From contig JAJFLA010000050.1 in assembly GCA_021772935.1 (NCBI GenBank), positions 1-54,538 of the forward strand: a DNA stretch of 54,538 bases. The letters are read 5' to 3'. The stretch comes from Gammaproteobacteria bacterium (lineage in GTDB: Bacteria; Pseudomonadota; Gammaproteobacteria; Xanthomonadales; SZUA-36). The position numbers and the translations under genes were made by a program. The notes beneath the pieces are model-generated. The model was not told the origin of the DNA, did no database searches, and was given only the letters and a program-made list of their open reading frames with translations. Positions 44,158-54,179 of this stretch are shown here, one piece after another. How positions within the stretch are numbered: position 1 is the first letter of the stretch; the number at the start of each line of letters is the position of its first letter.

Positions 44158-46386
44158 TTGAAGCACTTATACCGTTTAGCATGGCTTACTTTTCTGTCTT
44201 GTAGCAATGTCTGGGCTCAAGCTGATTTTAGTGTTGCTGAGTCCAGCCCTACAGCTGTGAAAGTCGAGCTCTCCTCCGAGGTGGCTGCCGAGGTGCCGGT
44301 TGTGATCCTGTTTGATCGCTCAGCCAGTATGAAAAAAGACCTGGATGGCACACCGCGGATAGACCTTGCGAGGGACGCACTGGATGCATGGAGCACAACA
44401 TTGGCCGGGCGGCGCAATGTGGCCGTGCGCTTTTTCGCCGGTGGTAGTGATGCCTTAAATGAGGCAATCAATTGCGAAGCCAGCGAACTGGTGATTCCAC
44501 TTGGACGCAAAATTGATACACCCGACATGACCGCACTCAGTGAAGCGGTGCGTGCCATCGGTCGTAAAACCAATATTGCCTATGCCCTTAAACAGGCACA
44601 AACCGATCTGGCCGGTAAGGGGCCAGGCAAGATTATTCTGATTTCCGATGGTCTGGAAAACTGTCAGGGCGATCCCGTTCAACTGGCGCGCGAACTGGGT
44701 AATTCGGGTATTCAGATTGACGTTCTGGCCATTGGTAAAGCCCAGGATGTAGCAGGACTGGGTAAAATTGCACTGGCAGCCAGAGGTCAATTTAGTATGG
44801 CCAGCAACGCCCGCCAGTTTTCACAACAGATGCAGCAACAGTTACCCAACTTTGATATTCCAGATATGCCGCCAGCGGGGCAGTCATCCGACGCCATGAA
44901 TTCACCTCTGCTATCCATCATCGAAGTACCAGGCACAGCAACGGCACAGGCGGCACCTGCCATAGAGCCGCTGGTACTTGATAGCACCCTGGTCAGCGAA
45001 GAGCCTCCCGGCCACATCGCGATCGAACTGATACTGGATGCCAGCGGCTCCATGTGGGGCCGGATTGGTGACGAAACCAAGATTTCCATTTCCCGCAAGG
45101 CGCTGGCAGAGACATTGGGAGGGCTGGATGATCCGATTTTCATGGTGGGGCTACGGGCCTACGGGTTTGACAATACCGTGCCCAAGACCGCAGAAGCTTC
45201 TTGCCCCAACACCGAGCTGCTAAGCCCGATAGAAACCGACAACCTGCAGCAAATTCATGCGGTTGCGCAATCGCTGACGCCCTATGGTTATACACCAATT
45301 ACACAAAGCCTCTCCCTGGCGGGTGATGACCTGTCTGTGCTGGAAGCCGACAGCCGAATGATTGTGTTGATTACCGATGGCAAGGAAACCTGCGATGGCG
45401 ATCCGGTTGCTACCGCCCAAAAATTGTGCCAGCTGGGGATTGGGCTGGAGACCCATATCGTCGGTTTTGACCTTGAGCCTGAAATGGTGGCGCAAATGAA
45501 ACGTGTAGCCGAGGTGGGCTGCGGTACTTATAGCGATGCCAGGGACGCCAAAGAACTCACCCAGGCACTCAGCGCCATTGTGGAAGGGGCGCAATCAAAA
45601 ATCGACCCCACCTGGTTGCGCACTATCTATCCCATAGAAGGTGGCAGTAATGCGGAAGCGGCGGTGCCATTAAACAACGGCACTTACACCTTAAAACGCA
45701 GTTTGGCTAAGGCTGAGCAGATGTATTTTCGTGTCAACACGCAGCGTGCACAGCATGGTCTTTTGCGCGGCTTGATTCAATCCGCCAGGTTGGTTCGCAA
45801 GGGCACAGAAATGATCGAATCAGAAATTGGCCTGGCGCAATTCACACTAACGCTTTATCCACCCAACGACAGCAAGGGCCGAGGCAGAAAAATGCGGCTG
45901 GCAGGGGAGCCCGGCAGCTACAACCAAATTGGTTATCTCGACACCCTTGGTGAGGGATTCGTATTTTCCATTGGCAGTAACTACGATACCGTGCACCAGG
46001 ATTCTTTATTCAATGTGGCTGTCCGGGAAGCCGGAGATATTTATGAAGGTTTTGAGGCACCAGGTAAGGAAGACCCTACCAAACCTATTGAGCTGCCAGT
46101 GGACCATGTCGTCATAGCACACTTAGGGGAAGGTGATTTTGCAGATTCATATCAATTGCCTATGCAGACAGGTCGGGCTTCGATCACCACCAGTAACACA
46201 CAATACGCATTTAGTGTCAGTATCTATTCTGCAGATGGGCAGCGGCTCGCTCGCCAACGCGCCAGGGGGCAACTGGATTTCGAGATTCCCGATGGCGCTG
46301 CCGGTGGCAGCTTGCTTATCGAGGATAAAAACCCAAGTTTAAAACAGGTGTTCACCACTTATGAAATATCGCTTTCAACGAAGTAA
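44158..46386 (+). CDS. Secreted protein with two von Willebrand A domains
   Basis: The 742-residue protein starts at TTG 44158, eight bases after GGGAGGG, and has a signal peptide ending near SNVWA. The first VWA domain has the metal-site motif DxSxS at Asp53, Ser55, Ser57 (ILFDRSASM). The second has Asp294, Ser296, Ser298 (LILDASGSMWG). Each is followed by a LISDGLENCQGD or LITDGKETCDGD strand, so the two domains look like duplicates. The C-terminal 250 residues are beta-rich and unassigned. VWA domains bind protein partners through a divalent metal; the secreted zincin-like protein upstream and the overlapping gene downstream are likely partners. Function is unknown. Confidence 0.82.
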   Translation: MKHLYRLAWLTFLSCSNVWAQADFSVAESSPTAVKVELSSEVAAEVPVVILFDRSASMKKDLDGTPRIDLARDALDAWSTTLAGRRNVAVRFFAGGSDALNEAINCEASELVIPLGRKIDTPDMTALSEAVRAIGRKTNIAYALKQAQTDLAGKGPGKIILISDGLENCQGDPVQLARELGNSGIQIDVLAIGKAQDVAGLGKIALAARGQFSMASNARQFSQQMQQQLPNFDIPDMPPAGQSSDAMNSPLLSIIEVPGTATAQAAPAIEPLVLDSTLVSEEPPGHIAIELILDASGSMWGRIGDETKISISRKALAETLGGLDDPIFMVGLRAYGFDNTVPKTAEASCPNTELLSPIETDNLQQIHAVAQSLTPYGYTPITQSLSLAGDDLSVLEADSRMIVLITDGKETCDGDPVATAQKLCQLGIGLETHIVGFDLEPEMVAQMKRVAEVGCGTYSDARDAKELTQALSAIVEGAQSKIDPTWLRTIYPIEGGSNAEAAVPLNNGTYTLKRSLAKAEQMYFRVNTQRAQHGLLRGLIQSARLVRKGTEMIESEIGLAQFTLTLYPPNDSKGRGRKMRLAGEPGSYNQIGYLDTLGEGFVFSIGSNYDTVHQDSLFNVAVREAGDIYEGFEAPGKEDPTKPIELPVDHVVIAHLGEGDFADSYQLPMQTGRASITTSNTQYAFSVSIYSADGQRLARQRARGQLDFEIPDGAAGGSLLIEDKNPSLKQVFTTYEISLSTK

Positions 46387-47575
46387 ATGGATGTGGATAG
46401 CTACAGCCGTTGTAACACTTCATGTTGCATCGGCAGGGGCCGCCACTGAAACCTCGATAGAGCAGCGCTTAGATCAGTATTTTCAGCTGATTGATTCAGC
46501 CCCCAGCCCCACCGATCTGGTGCTACTCAAGAACGCCAGCGACTTTTGGTTAAAAGGTGTTCATGGGCAACATCCCTCGGTGGCTCGGTTTTTCCAATTA
46601 CACGAACCACAGCAGTGGCGCTTCAGTGATCTTCAACAGGCGGGTGATTACGCAGCAATCACCGTGGCTGTTGAGTCACTCAATTATGCACAGCCCTGGT
46701 TGCTTCAGTTTGAACTGTTGAAAAGTGACTCTAACTGGATGATCACTGACTACCGTGATGTGACGTTAAGACCCTATGACGACACAGGCAAGAGCACTGC
46801 CGAAGTGGTGATGGCCTACCTGGACGTGATCAGCACGGCATTAACATTGCGCTCAAACACGGACAAGCCAGATCAGTTGCAGCGAATAAAGCGGTTTTAC
46901 GAACCGGGTGCAGGTTTTTGGAAGAACGGCGCGGTGTACAGCGTGGCATTTATGTTATGGCTGGAACAACAGACGCCAAAGGCTTATGCCTTGGTTGCAG
47001 TCGATGACACAGATGTTAGCGTAAGCTTTTCTGACACTCGCCGTGGTGAAACCCAGATAGTGCGCTTTGGCACGGCCAAAGAAGACGGCCACTTTTTTAT
47101 CAACCAATATACCAATCTGGCCGCTGAAGAGCGTCGCCAGGCAGAAGAAGTGCTGGCGGGTGAATCCCTGCAGGCCCTGGCCCAAGTCACTGCCAGCAAT
47201 GATTCGTCCACACAGGTCGTACAATCACAGCTGGATATTTTAGCCAGCGCAGGCAAAGGCCCTGCCCTTTATGCAGTCATGTCAGAGGTTGCAGAACGCT
47301 CGCAACCATTGTGGCTGCCATCAAAGTCTGCACGCTCATCCCTGGGCCGCCTGATCGGAATTTATGCCGGTCTGTCAACACAGACAGCCGCCCCCCGGTG
47401 GACCCTGACGATAGAAACAAGTGAGGCCGACCGACAGGTAGTCGTTGCCCGTCCCCAAAACCCGCAGGACCTGGGTGCCTTTGCCACCTTGTTGGACGGT
47501 ATTCGTTTTCAAACGATAAAAAGTGAAGACCACTGGAAAATAGAGCACGCGGTGGCTATTCGTCACCAGCCATAG
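46361..47575 (+). CDS. Secreted protein of unknown function after the VWA gene
   Basis: The 404-residue product has a signal peptide (TAVVTLHVASAGAA, cleavage near residue 28) and a mixed alpha/beta body. The segment LQFELLKSDSNWMITDYRDV and a C-terminal repeat of this kind (RFQTIKSEDHWKIEHAVAI) look like two NTF2/SnoaL-type half-domains, a tentative reading. No catalytic motif is visible. It overlaps the 3' end of the VWA gene by 26 bp, so the two are translated together and likely work together. I do not recognise the family. Confidence 0.7.
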   Translation: MKYRFQRSKWMWIATAVVTLHVASAGAATETSIEQRLDQYFQLIDSAPSPTDLVLLKNASDFWLKGVHGQHPSVARFFQLHEPQQWRFSDLQQAGDYAAITVAVESLNYAQPWLLQFELLKSDSNWMITDYRDVTLRPYDDTGKSTAEVVMAYLDVISTALTLRSNTDKPDQLQRIKRFYEPGAGFWKNGAVYSVAFMLWLEQQTPKAYALVAVDDTDVSVSFSDTRRGETQIVRFGTAKEDGHFFINQYTNLAAEERRQAEEVLAGESLQALAQVTASNDSSTQVVQSQLDILASAGKGPALYAVMSEVAERSQPLWLPSKSARSSLGRLIGIYAGLSTQTAAPRWTLTIETSEADRQVVVARPQNPQDLGAFATLLDGIRFQTIKSEDHWKIEHAVAIRHQP

Positions 47576-47683
47576 TCGCGGCCTTCAGGCGATAGCGCCA
47601 ATAAAGCCCACGGCAGATGCCGTGTCAGGTCAAACTGGTTGTGCTCAGGCCGCAGATGTCGCGGTAGGTCAAATCATTTGGCC

Positions 47684-48475
47684 TTAAAGAATCCCGGTCA
47701 CAAGACACAAGCCGACGCCAAACAGGAGTATACCCACCAGAGTTTGCACACTGGTCATGGTCACTTTGTGCAAAAACTTTTTGCCAAGCAGAACACCGCA
47801 AAAAGCCGCAATGGCCCCGGTAATGACCAGTGGCCAAGCAGTGAAGTCACCCGCCTGACCACCTGCCACAGTAAACAGTGCTATGTATACGGAAATACGG
47901 GTTAGATCCACCAAAAACCCAATCGCCGCATTACTGGCCACAAAACGCTCAGTGCTCAGACCGGTCTTAGCCAGAAATGCCGATCTCAGCGCCCCCTGGT
48001 GACCGGACAATCCACCAAAAAACCCAGACAACACACCACCTAACGGTAGATAACGACGCTCGAACTCCAGTGCGCGAAAGCGGGGTAGCAGTTCAAACAA
48101 GGCAAAACCTATCATCAAAAGCCCGATTACCAGCTTGACTGGTGTTATCTCGAGTAGTGTCTGCCCACTGTCGTCGATGATGAGGCTGGAACCAGACCGG
48201 GCAACCCATGCGAGCGCCAGAGCACCCAACACCGCGGCAACGATTGCCGGTAATCCAAATTTCAAAACAACGTCACGATCAGCATGACGTCCCAGCAGGG
48301 CCACTTTGAACACGTTGTTGGCTCCGTGTACCAATGCCGTCGCCACCACGGCCACTTCAGCCGGGAAAAACAACGCAAAAACAGGTAGCAGCAAGGTGCC
48401 CAGGCCGAACCCGGAATAAAGAGTTAAGCCAGCAGCAAGCAGTGACACGAATGCAATTGCCAGATAAGCACTCAC
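47684..48475 (-). CDS. TauE/SafE family permease
   Basis: The 263-residue membrane protein has about eight helices and the two family repeats, the first with LYSGFGLGTLLLPVFALFFP and the second with GGVLSGFFGGLSGHQGALRSAF. TauE/SafE proteins export sulfite or organosulfonate anions; the substrate here cannot be decided. It is a single gene on the minus strand, convergent with the unknown secreted-protein gene. Confidence 0.88.
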   Translation of the reverse strand: MSAYLAIAFVSLLAAGLTLYSGFGLGTLLLPVFALFFPAEVAVVATALVHGANNVFKVALLGRHADRDVVLKFGLPAIVAAVLGALALAWVARSGSSLIIDDSGQTLLEITPVKLVIGLLMIGFALFELLPRFRALEFERRYLPLGGVLSGFFGGLSGHQGALRSAFLAKTGLSTERFVASNAAIGFLVDLTRISVYIALFTVAGGQAGDFTAWPLVITGAIAAFCGVLLGKKFLHKVTMTSVQTLVGILLFGVGLCLVTGIL

Positions 48476-48508
48476 TGACAGCTACCTCAACCGGAGACAG
48501 ACAGACAT

Positions 48509-48580
48509 GGGGTCAGACTCAAATGCATGTAGTACCCAGTGTGAGTATCAACTGTGGTTGATGCATTTGAATCTGACCCC
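48509..48580. repeat. REPIN-like inverted-repeat element, copy 3
   Basis: The 72-bp element starts GGGGTCAGACTCAAATGCAT and ends ATGCATTTGAATCTGACCCC. It lies between the TauE/SafE gene and the dipeptidase gene. Its right end has been extended by a tandem duplication (48568-48611). Confidence 0.88.
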
Positions 48581-48611
48581 TTATTAATGTGAATCTGACC
48601 CCTCATTAATG
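48568..48611. repeat. 22-bp tandem duplication of the REPIN end
   Basis: Units 48568-48589 and 48590-48611 differ at one base. Each contains TGAATCTGACCCC followed by a short AT-rich tail. The second unit abuts the stop codon of the dipeptidase gene, at 48612-48614, exactly. It gives the element a second half-site. Confidence 0.85.
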
Positions 48612-49844
48612 TCAGGACTGTTTTTGTGCATACTCCTCAACCTCACGCCAAACCCGCAACAGGTTGCCACCCATAATGGCACGGATGGTATCAACCGAGT
48701 ATTCACGCTTGAGTAATGCCTCGATCAATGCCGGGTAAAATGAAACGTCCTTCATACCTATTGGCAGGCTGTCACCGACACCATCAAAATCCGAGCCGAT
48801 GCCAACATGTTCTGCACCCACCAGTTCGATGACATGTTCAAAATTTGCAAGCAGGTCATCAATCGTGGCATAAGGGAATGGGTGTTCAACCCTGTAATCC
48901 TTCCCAAACTGCTCCGCTTCGCTGCTGTGCTCATCCAGACCATTTGCTTCAAGATAAGCTGCGCGTTTCTCATCCATCGTGTCATACCACTGCTGGGCCT
49001 GCTGGAGAAGAAACGAAGAGCCGAAATTGATCTGAATAACACCACCATTTTTTGCCAGCGCCTTGATCATTTCATCACTCATGTTTCGTTCCCAACCGGG
49101 CGTAAAGTGGCGAGGTGAAGAGTGAGAGGCAATGACCGGGGTTTTACTCAGTTCAATCACCTGGTAAAAAGCTTCGTCAGAGACGTGAGAGATGTCGACC
49201 ATGACACCAACGCGGTTCATTTCTGGAATCACTTCTTTACCAAAAGGGCTCAAGCCATTCCATTGGTGGTTTTCATCATATGACGAATCGGAAATATGGT
49301 TACTTAAACCGTGAGCAAGCGTGATATAGCGGATACCGCGGTTAGCAAAGAATTGAATATTTTCCAGCTTGTGGTTTATTGGCGAACCATTTTCCATGCC
49401 CAATGCCAGCCCAACACGGCCACTTTGTACCGCTTTTTCGGCGTCTGCCACTGAATGAACCAGCATGAATTTATTGGGTGCACGGGCAGCCAGAGCTTCC
49501 ACAGAATCGATCAGGCGGTTGGCCAGTTGGTAGTTCTCACTGCCATCCCCATCCTTTTCCATATCCGCCGGTGTGTAAATGGACATAAACGGTAGATTCA
49601 ACCCACCCTGTTTCGCCCTCGGATAGTCAAAATCACCATCTTCCGTTGCCTCTGAAACATCAACCCAACCAGCTTCCACACGATAGGGCACATCAATGTG
49701 GGTATCTACCAGTGCATATTGTTCCGCTATTTTTTGCGCTTGATCTTTGATGGATGACTGAGCCGCCAGTACAGGCGTCATCAGTAACAGCCCCATGGAG
49801 GCGGCTATTGTCAGCAAAAGTAGTGTTTTTATTTTTATTTTCAT
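48612..49844 (-). CDS. Membrane dipeptidase, M19 family
   Basis: The 410-residue zinc peptidase has a signal peptide (LLLLTIAASMGLLLMTPVLAA, cleavage near residue 28) and the M19 pattern: metal-binding VDTHIDVPYR, GLALGMENGSPI, VDISHVSDEAFYQV, VIASHSSPRHF and GIGSDFDGVGDSLP. It cleaves dipeptides in the periplasm or at the envelope. It begins three bases after the Nudix gene stop and is the last gene of the tyrS-tyrA-Nudix-dipeptidase run. The REPIN duplication lies directly at its 3' end. Confidence 0.93.
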   Translation of the reverse strand: MKIKIKTLLLLTIAASMGLLLMTPVLAAQSSIKDQAQKIAEQYALVDTHIDVPYRVEAGWVDVSEATEDGDFDYPRAKQGGLNLPFMSIYTPADMEKDGDGSENYQLANRLIDSVEALAARAPNKFMLVHSVADAEKAVQSGRVGLALGMENGSPINHKLENIQFFANRGIRYITLAHGLSNHISDSSYDENHQWNGLSPFGKEVIPEMNRVGVMVDISHVSDEAFYQVIELSKTPVIASHSSPRHFTPGWERNMSDEMIKALAKNGGVIQINFGSSFLLQQAQQWYDTMDEKRAAYLEANGLDEHSSEAEQFGKDYRVEHPFPYATIDDLLANFEHVIELVGAEHVGIGSDFDGVGDSLPIGMKDVSFYPALIEALLKREYSVDTIRAIMGGNLLRVWREVEEYAQKQS

Positions 49845-49847
49845 TGT

Positions 49848-50348
49848 CTATTCAACTCCGGTATTGGTTAATAACTCATAATCAAGCATCGAGTCACCAT
49901 CAAAAACCCAGCAACCCTGGAATTGCTCGCCACCTATCACCAGCGGTAGCCAGATACGGTCATCTTCCCACATCTGCTCGTAAGGTATTTCATCCAGTGG
50001 ACACCAAAGCGGTTTCGCCTCCGCAGACTCCGTAGGCACACCTTCAAAATCTGCAGTCCGGTACACCCACACATGAATGGAATAACCATCAACAAACTGA
50101 AACCGGTGCTGGCCACAATATTGTAGATTGGAAACGGTTATGCCCAATTCTTCCTGGCACTCCCGAATAGCACAATCCCGTGGGCTCTCGCCCTGCTCCA
50201 CTTTGCCACCCGGACCATTGACCTTGCCCTTTCCCAGGCCTGTTTTCTTGTTGATCAGCAGGATTTTGCCATCGCGTATAACAAATACGAGGGTGGCAGG
50301 GTCTTTAGCCTGCCAGCGATCCCAGTCGATATCAGCAAGCCGCTTCAT
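49848..50348 (-). CDS. Nudix hydrolase, MutT/MTH1-like
   Basis: The 166-residue protein has a complete Nudix box (GGKVEQGESPRDCAIRECQEE followed by LGI), preceded by TGLGKGKVNGPGG, which resembles the purine-recognition strand of MTH1-type enzymes. Removal of oxidised nucleotides is plausible but not shown. Its start overlaps the tyrA stop by four bases. Confidence 0.87.
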   Translation of the reverse strand: MKRLADIDWDRWQAKDPATLVFVIRDGKILLINKKTGLGKGKVNGPGGKVEQGESPRDCAIRECQEELGITVSNLQYCGQHRFQFVDGYSIHVWVYRTADFEGVPTESAEAKPLWCPLDEIPYEQMWEDDRIWLPLVIGGEQFQGCWVFDGDSMLDYELLTNTGVE

Positions 50349-51484
50349 ACTTGCCCTCTTTCAATTTCGTCATCAGCACGTGTCAGACGTTGTTTCGCGA
50401 CGCCCATGTAACGGGTAAACACCGCTTCGTCATTGTCAGCAACCGCCGTCACAAGCTCATCCAGTATTTTTTGGAAATGCTTACTCACCTCGGCGGTGTT
50501 GTCATTTCCCTGTTGAATTTCGTAGTACAAATGTGGGTTCTCGGACACCACTTGTGTCGCCACACTCAGCTGTGCGTTAAAGGTCGAACTGGAAATTTGT
50601 TTCAGCAACGGTACCGCTTCGCCACTCTCCGCCAGGGCCCCGGCAAATGCGATATTGACCAGGTGTGACAGTCCCAATACCCAGGCCATGACTTCGTCGT
50701 GCTCTTGAAGACTTAGTTCGACACAGTCGGCAGCGGTGTGGGCAAAGAGTGCCCGCGCCTCAGCAACGGCCGCTTGGTTGCCCACGTCAACAAACAGGAT
50801 GTGGCGCCCGGACAAACCGATCTCATCAGGACCAAACATCGGATGTACTGAGCATACACGACAGCCGCTCTCACGCATGGCGTCCAGCCCTTCACGCATC
50901 GGGCTTTTCAAGGAGCCGATATCAAACACCAGACATTCCGGTTTTAATTCAGCCAGACACAGGAGAATGTCATTGCTGGGTCTTAAGGGTACGGCGACTA
51001 CGATCAGGTCATAGTCATTTACCACCGCCTGCCAGTCATCCACCCGAGCAAACGGTGTTTCACCGGCCGCCCGGTCAGCAACATCCACGTGATAGCCCAC
51101 CATGTCAAGGTAGCGGGACATCCATACACCCATGCGACCAAGCCCACCGATCACCATTGCGCGCTGACCCTGACCATGATCGGACTGGACCAACTTGTGG
51201 GTTTCCTGGTTACTCAGCGAATGATGAATCAGGGTCTGCAAGATGTCACGTGCGACCGAGCCAGAAAGGCCACGTGATTCCGCGCGTGCCATACCGCGAT
51301 CTATGACTTCACGTTCACGTTGATAGTGACGCAGCGGCAGTCCGGTTTTCAGCTTGTGCTCAGCGATCGTGGTGACCACCGCCTGGCGTTCGGCGATCAG
51401 GTCTACGATACCGGTATCGATCTCATCCAGTCGTTGGCGCAGCTCAAGCAACTCGCCAGCTGTTAACAATGTATCACTCGACAT
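50345..51484 (-). CDS. tyrA: Bifunctional chorismate mutase / prephenate dehydrogenase
   Basis: TyrA converts chorismate to prephenate and then to 4-hydroxyphenylpyruvate for tyrosine. The N-terminal 90 residues are an AroQ chorismate mutase ([20 protein letters not shown] with [17 protein letters not shown]). The rest is a NAD-binding dehydrogenase ([35 protein letters not shown]). ATG 51484 overlaps tyrS by 11 bp and gives 379 residues; the frame upstream to 51523 is less likely. Neighbouring tyrS charges the product onto tRNA, a logical pairing. Confidence 0.92.
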   Translation of the reverse strand: MSSDTLLTAGELLELRQRLDEIDTGIVDLIAERQAVVTTIAEHKLKTGLPLRHYQREREVIDRGMARAESRGLSGSVARDILQTLIHHSLSNQETHKLVQSDHGQGQRAMVIGGLGRMGVWMSRYLDMVGYHVDVADRAAGETPFARVDDWQAVVNDYDLIVVAVPLRPSNDILLCLAELKPECLVFDIGSLKSPMREGLDAMRESGCRVCSVHPMFGPDEIGLSGRHILFVDVGNQAAVAEARALFAHTAADCVELSLQEHDEVMAWVLGLSHLVNIAFAGALAESGEAVPLLKQISSSTFNAQLSVATQVVSENPHLYYEIQQGNDNTAEVSKHFQKILDELVTAVADNDEAVFTRYMGVAKQRLTRADDEIERGQV

Positions 51485-52673
51485 GTGCTTTGCAGAACTT
51501 GCGTTTGCCCACCTGTAAGACACCTTCGAAACCGGTTTCTAGCAGCAGCGAGCGGTCATCGATCTTGGCTCCATCAATACGCACCCCTCCCTGTTGCAGC
51601 ATGCGAAATGCCTCGGAATTACTGGTTGTCAGCCCACATTGTGTCAATGCCGCGGCGATACCGATACCGGCACCGCCGGTAGCCAGTGTTTTCTCTGCAA
51701 TATCCTCCGGCATGGCCCCGCCTCGGAAGCGTGCAATAAAGGTTTCACGGGCCGCATCCGCTGCTTTGCGGTCATGAAATCGTTCAACAATTTCCTCGCA
51801 CAAAAGAAATTTTATGTCCCGGGGGTTGTCACCGTCTGCAACCCGTTGCTTCAAGGCAAGCAGTTCTTCATTGCTTTTGAAGCTCAGCAAATCAAAATAG
51901 CGCCACATCATCTCATCTGAAATCGACATCAGTTTGCCGAACATTTCATCAGGTGCTTCGGTAATACCGACATAATTATTCAGCGACTTGGACATCTTCT
52001 GCACACCGTCAAGACCTTCCAGCAACGGCAGAGTGATGATGACTTGGGGCTCTTGGCCATATTGTTGTTGTAACTGTCGCCCAACCAGAAGATTGAATTT
52101 CTGATCCGTACCGCCCATTTCTACATCGGTTTCAAGTACCACTGAATCGTAACCTTGCGCCAATGGGTAAAGCAGTTCATGCATGCCAATTGGTTGGCCA
52201 TTGCGATAACGGTTCTCAAAATCATCCCGTTCCAGCATACGTGCCACCGTATATTTTGCAGCCAGGCGGATCATCCCTTCCGAACCAAGTTTGTTGATCC
52301 ACTCTGAATTGAAGCGGATCCTGGTCTTTTCGCGGTCCAGAATCTTGAATACCTGTCTGGCATAGGTATCTGCATTTTCCTTGACGTCTTCCTTGGTCAG
52401 TGGCTTACGGGTTGCACTTTTTCCCGTTGGGTCGCCAATCATGCCAGTGAAATCGCCAATCAGAAATGTGACCTCATGGCCCAAATCCTGGAATTGACGC
52501 ATTTTGTTGATTACCACGGTATGACCGATATGTAAATCGGGTGCCGTTGGGTCAAAACCAACTTTGATCCTAAGGGTTTTTCCTGACTCCAGTTTCTTTT
52601 GCAGGTCCTCGATCTTGATGATTTCTTCTGTGCCCCGCGAGATCAATTCGAGAGCCTGTTTTACATCCGTCAT
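51474..52673 (-). CDS. tyrS: Tyrosyl-tRNA synthetase
   Basis: The class I synthetase of 399 residues has the HIGH motif ([12 protein letters not shown]), the KMSKS loop ([14 protein letters not shown]), the tyrosine-pocket segment [15 protein letters not shown] and a C-terminal S4 RNA-binding domain ([14 protein letters not shown]). ATG 52673 ([14 protein letters not shown]) is the correct start; the frame open upstream to 52754 has no family similarity. It leads the minus-strand run with tyrA, Nudix and dipeptidase genes. Confidence 0.95.
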   Translation of the reverse strand: MTDVKQALELISRGTEEIIKIEDLQKKLESGKTLRIKVGFDPTAPDLHIGHTVVINKMRQFQDLGHEVTFLIGDFTGMIGDPTGKSATRKPLTKEDVKENADTYARQVFKILDREKTRIRFNSEWINKLGSEGMIRLAAKYTVARMLERDDFENRYRNGQPIGMHELLYPLAQGYDSVVLETDVEMGGTDQKFNLLVGRQLQQQYGQEPQVIITLPLLEGLDGVQKMSKSLNNYVGITEAPDEMFGKLMSISDEMMWRYFDLLSFKSNEELLALKQRVADGDNPRDIKFLLCEEIVERFHDRKAADAARETFIARFRGGAMPEDIAEKTLATGGAGIGIAAALTQCGLTTSNSEAFRMLQQGGVRIDGAKIDDRSLLLETGFEGVLQVGKRKFCKAHVE

Positions 52674-52976
52674 ATACCTGTCCGTGTTGTGCCTGTTTGT
52701 TTTGCAGTAAAAGCAAGAAAATGCATTGTATTGCCTTGTTCGACAAGCCTCCACCCCAAATCAACATATTGCCACCCGCAAAAGCACCAGGCGGTAACTA
52801 ATCAACACTCCAGATCCCGTCTCCTGTGAGCATGTCACCCTACACGGAGGCTCCCTAGCATTGATAATGTTCTGATGGCGTTATTCTTTAGGTTGCGCCT
52901 AAAACCATATGGGGCGAGGAACTATGATCATGCTATCGTGGTCTACGAGACAGTTCGTAAACTGGAGGAAAGCTTG
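52674..52976. other. 303-bp divergent intergenic region, tyrS and TPR lipoprotein
   Basis: No gene is supported here. Promoters for tyrS (left) and the lipoprotein gene (right) must lie in it, but I could not pick a convincing -35/-10 pair. I looked for a T-box-like leader before tyrS and saw no long conserved structure. GGAGG at 52964-52968 is the ribosome-binding site of the lipoprotein gene. Confidence 0.5.
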
Positions 52977-54116
52977 TTGCACAGCATATCAATGCCTCGA
53001 TATCTGCCCAGCAAGGTCTTTATTCTACTGGTAGCGATGCTGATACTCACAGCTTGTGCTTCAAATCCAAAACCAAACCTGAGCCCACCACCTGCCCTGC
53101 AATACCCCACTGCTGATGTACAGGTTACTGATGTCGACGTGCTGGCGTTAACACCTGCCATGGAAGCATTCATGCAGCGTTACGTGCTGCTTCATCCTGA
53201 TCTCGATACCCGACTTAACCTGTTGAACCTGTCAGTCGCCAATACTGGCGTATTGGGTTTTGACTTTGATGATACGCGTACGCTGAGCGCTGCGAAAGCA
53301 TTTGAAACACGCTCGGGTAATTGCATCGGTTTTGCAAACATGATGGTCGCGATGGCGCGCCGGGCTGGTTTGAAAGCCCAATACCAGGAAGTATTGAGAC
53401 GTCCGGAATGGAGCAGTTTTGAGGATACCACAGTACTCACCAAGCACATTAATGTGGTTATCAGCAGCAATAATTACAGCTATGTAGTGGACGCCAGTGG
53501 TGCTTCCATCAAGCCTACAGCTCGCCGTCGACTGATTTCAGACGCTGAGGCCAAGGCCTTGTATTTCAGCAATATTGGCGTCGATGCCCTACTCAACAAT
53601 GATATCGCAACATCCTATGCCTACCTGGTCAAGGCCATTGATGTTGCGCCCCGCATCTCTGGCTCGTGGGTAAACCTGGGTGTGCTTTTCGGTCGTAACA
53701 AGCAACTGGGTGAGGCTGCACAGGTGCAACAAACAGCCCTGCAAATCGATGCCAATGATTATTCGGCAATGAATAACCTGTATGGAGTCTACATTGCGCT
53801 GGATGAGCTTGAAGCAGCTCAAGACCTGCAGGATAAAGTGGAAAAATACCGGCAAAAAAACCCTTATTACCTTTTGAAACTAAGCGAAGAAGCACGCCAG
53901 GAGGCACGCTTCGATGATGCCATCAACCTGTTACAACGTGCGATCCGAAAAAAGGAAAATGAACACCTGCTGCACTTCGCCATGGCCAAAACACAATATT
54001 TATCCGGTGAGACCATAGCCGCACAAACCAGTCTGCAGCGCGCTCGCGAACTGGTGCATGGAGACATGCTGGCGCATTACAATCAGCCTTTGAATGAACT
54101 TGTGAGTCAACAGTGA
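52977..54116 (+). CDS. Lipoprotein with transglutaminase-like domain and TPR repeats
   Basis: The product has a lipoprotein signal (FILLVAMLILTAC, lipobox LTAC). An N-terminal transglutaminase-like domain follows, with the candidate nucleophile in RSGNCIGFANMMVAMARRAGL and a His in TKHINVVI. Then come TPR-like helices (ISGSWVNLGVLFGRNKQLGEA, ALQIDANDYSAMNNLYGVY, DDAINLLQRAIRKKE). The start is set by GGAGG at 52964-52968: TTG 52977 has ideal eight-base spacing (379 residues), while ATG 52992 has none. The frame open further upstream is unlikely. No pathway context is present. Confidence 0.85.
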   Translation: MHSISMPRYLPSKVFILLVAMLILTACASNPKPNLSPPPALQYPTADVQVTDVDVLALTPAMEAFMQRYVLLHPDLDTRLNLLNLSVANTGVLGFDFDDTRTLSAAKAFETRSGNCIGFANMMVAMARRAGLKAQYQEVLRRPEWSSFEDTTVLTKHINVVISSNNYSYVVDASGASIKPTARRRLISDAEAKALYFSNIGVDALLNNDIATSYAYLVKAIDVAPRISGSWVNLGVLFGRNKQLGEAAQVQQTALQIDANDYSAMNNLYGVYIALDELEAAQDLQDKVEKYRQKNPYYLLKLSEEARQEARFDDAINLLQRAIRKKENEHLLHFAMAKTQYLSGETIAAQTSLQRARELVHGDMLAHYNQPLNELVSQQ

Positions 54117-54127
54117 AACGCCTAAAA

Positions 54128-54140
54128 GGGCTCTGACCCC
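54128..54140. repeat. REP-like half-site
   Basis: GGGCTCTGACCCC is the reverse complement of GGGGTCAGAGCCC, which shares GGGGTCAGA with the ends of the three REPIN-like elements. It lies between the lipoprotein gene and the broken integrase, and could mark a remnant of a related repeat. Confidence 0.45.
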
Positions 54141-54179
54141 TCCCGTCTTTTTTTCCTTTTTTGAACTGGGCTTGGCCCG

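Noticed and set aside
50749-51306. 185-residue plus-strand frame inside tyrA
   Set aside because: Proline- and histidine-rich antisense translation of a well-supported gene.
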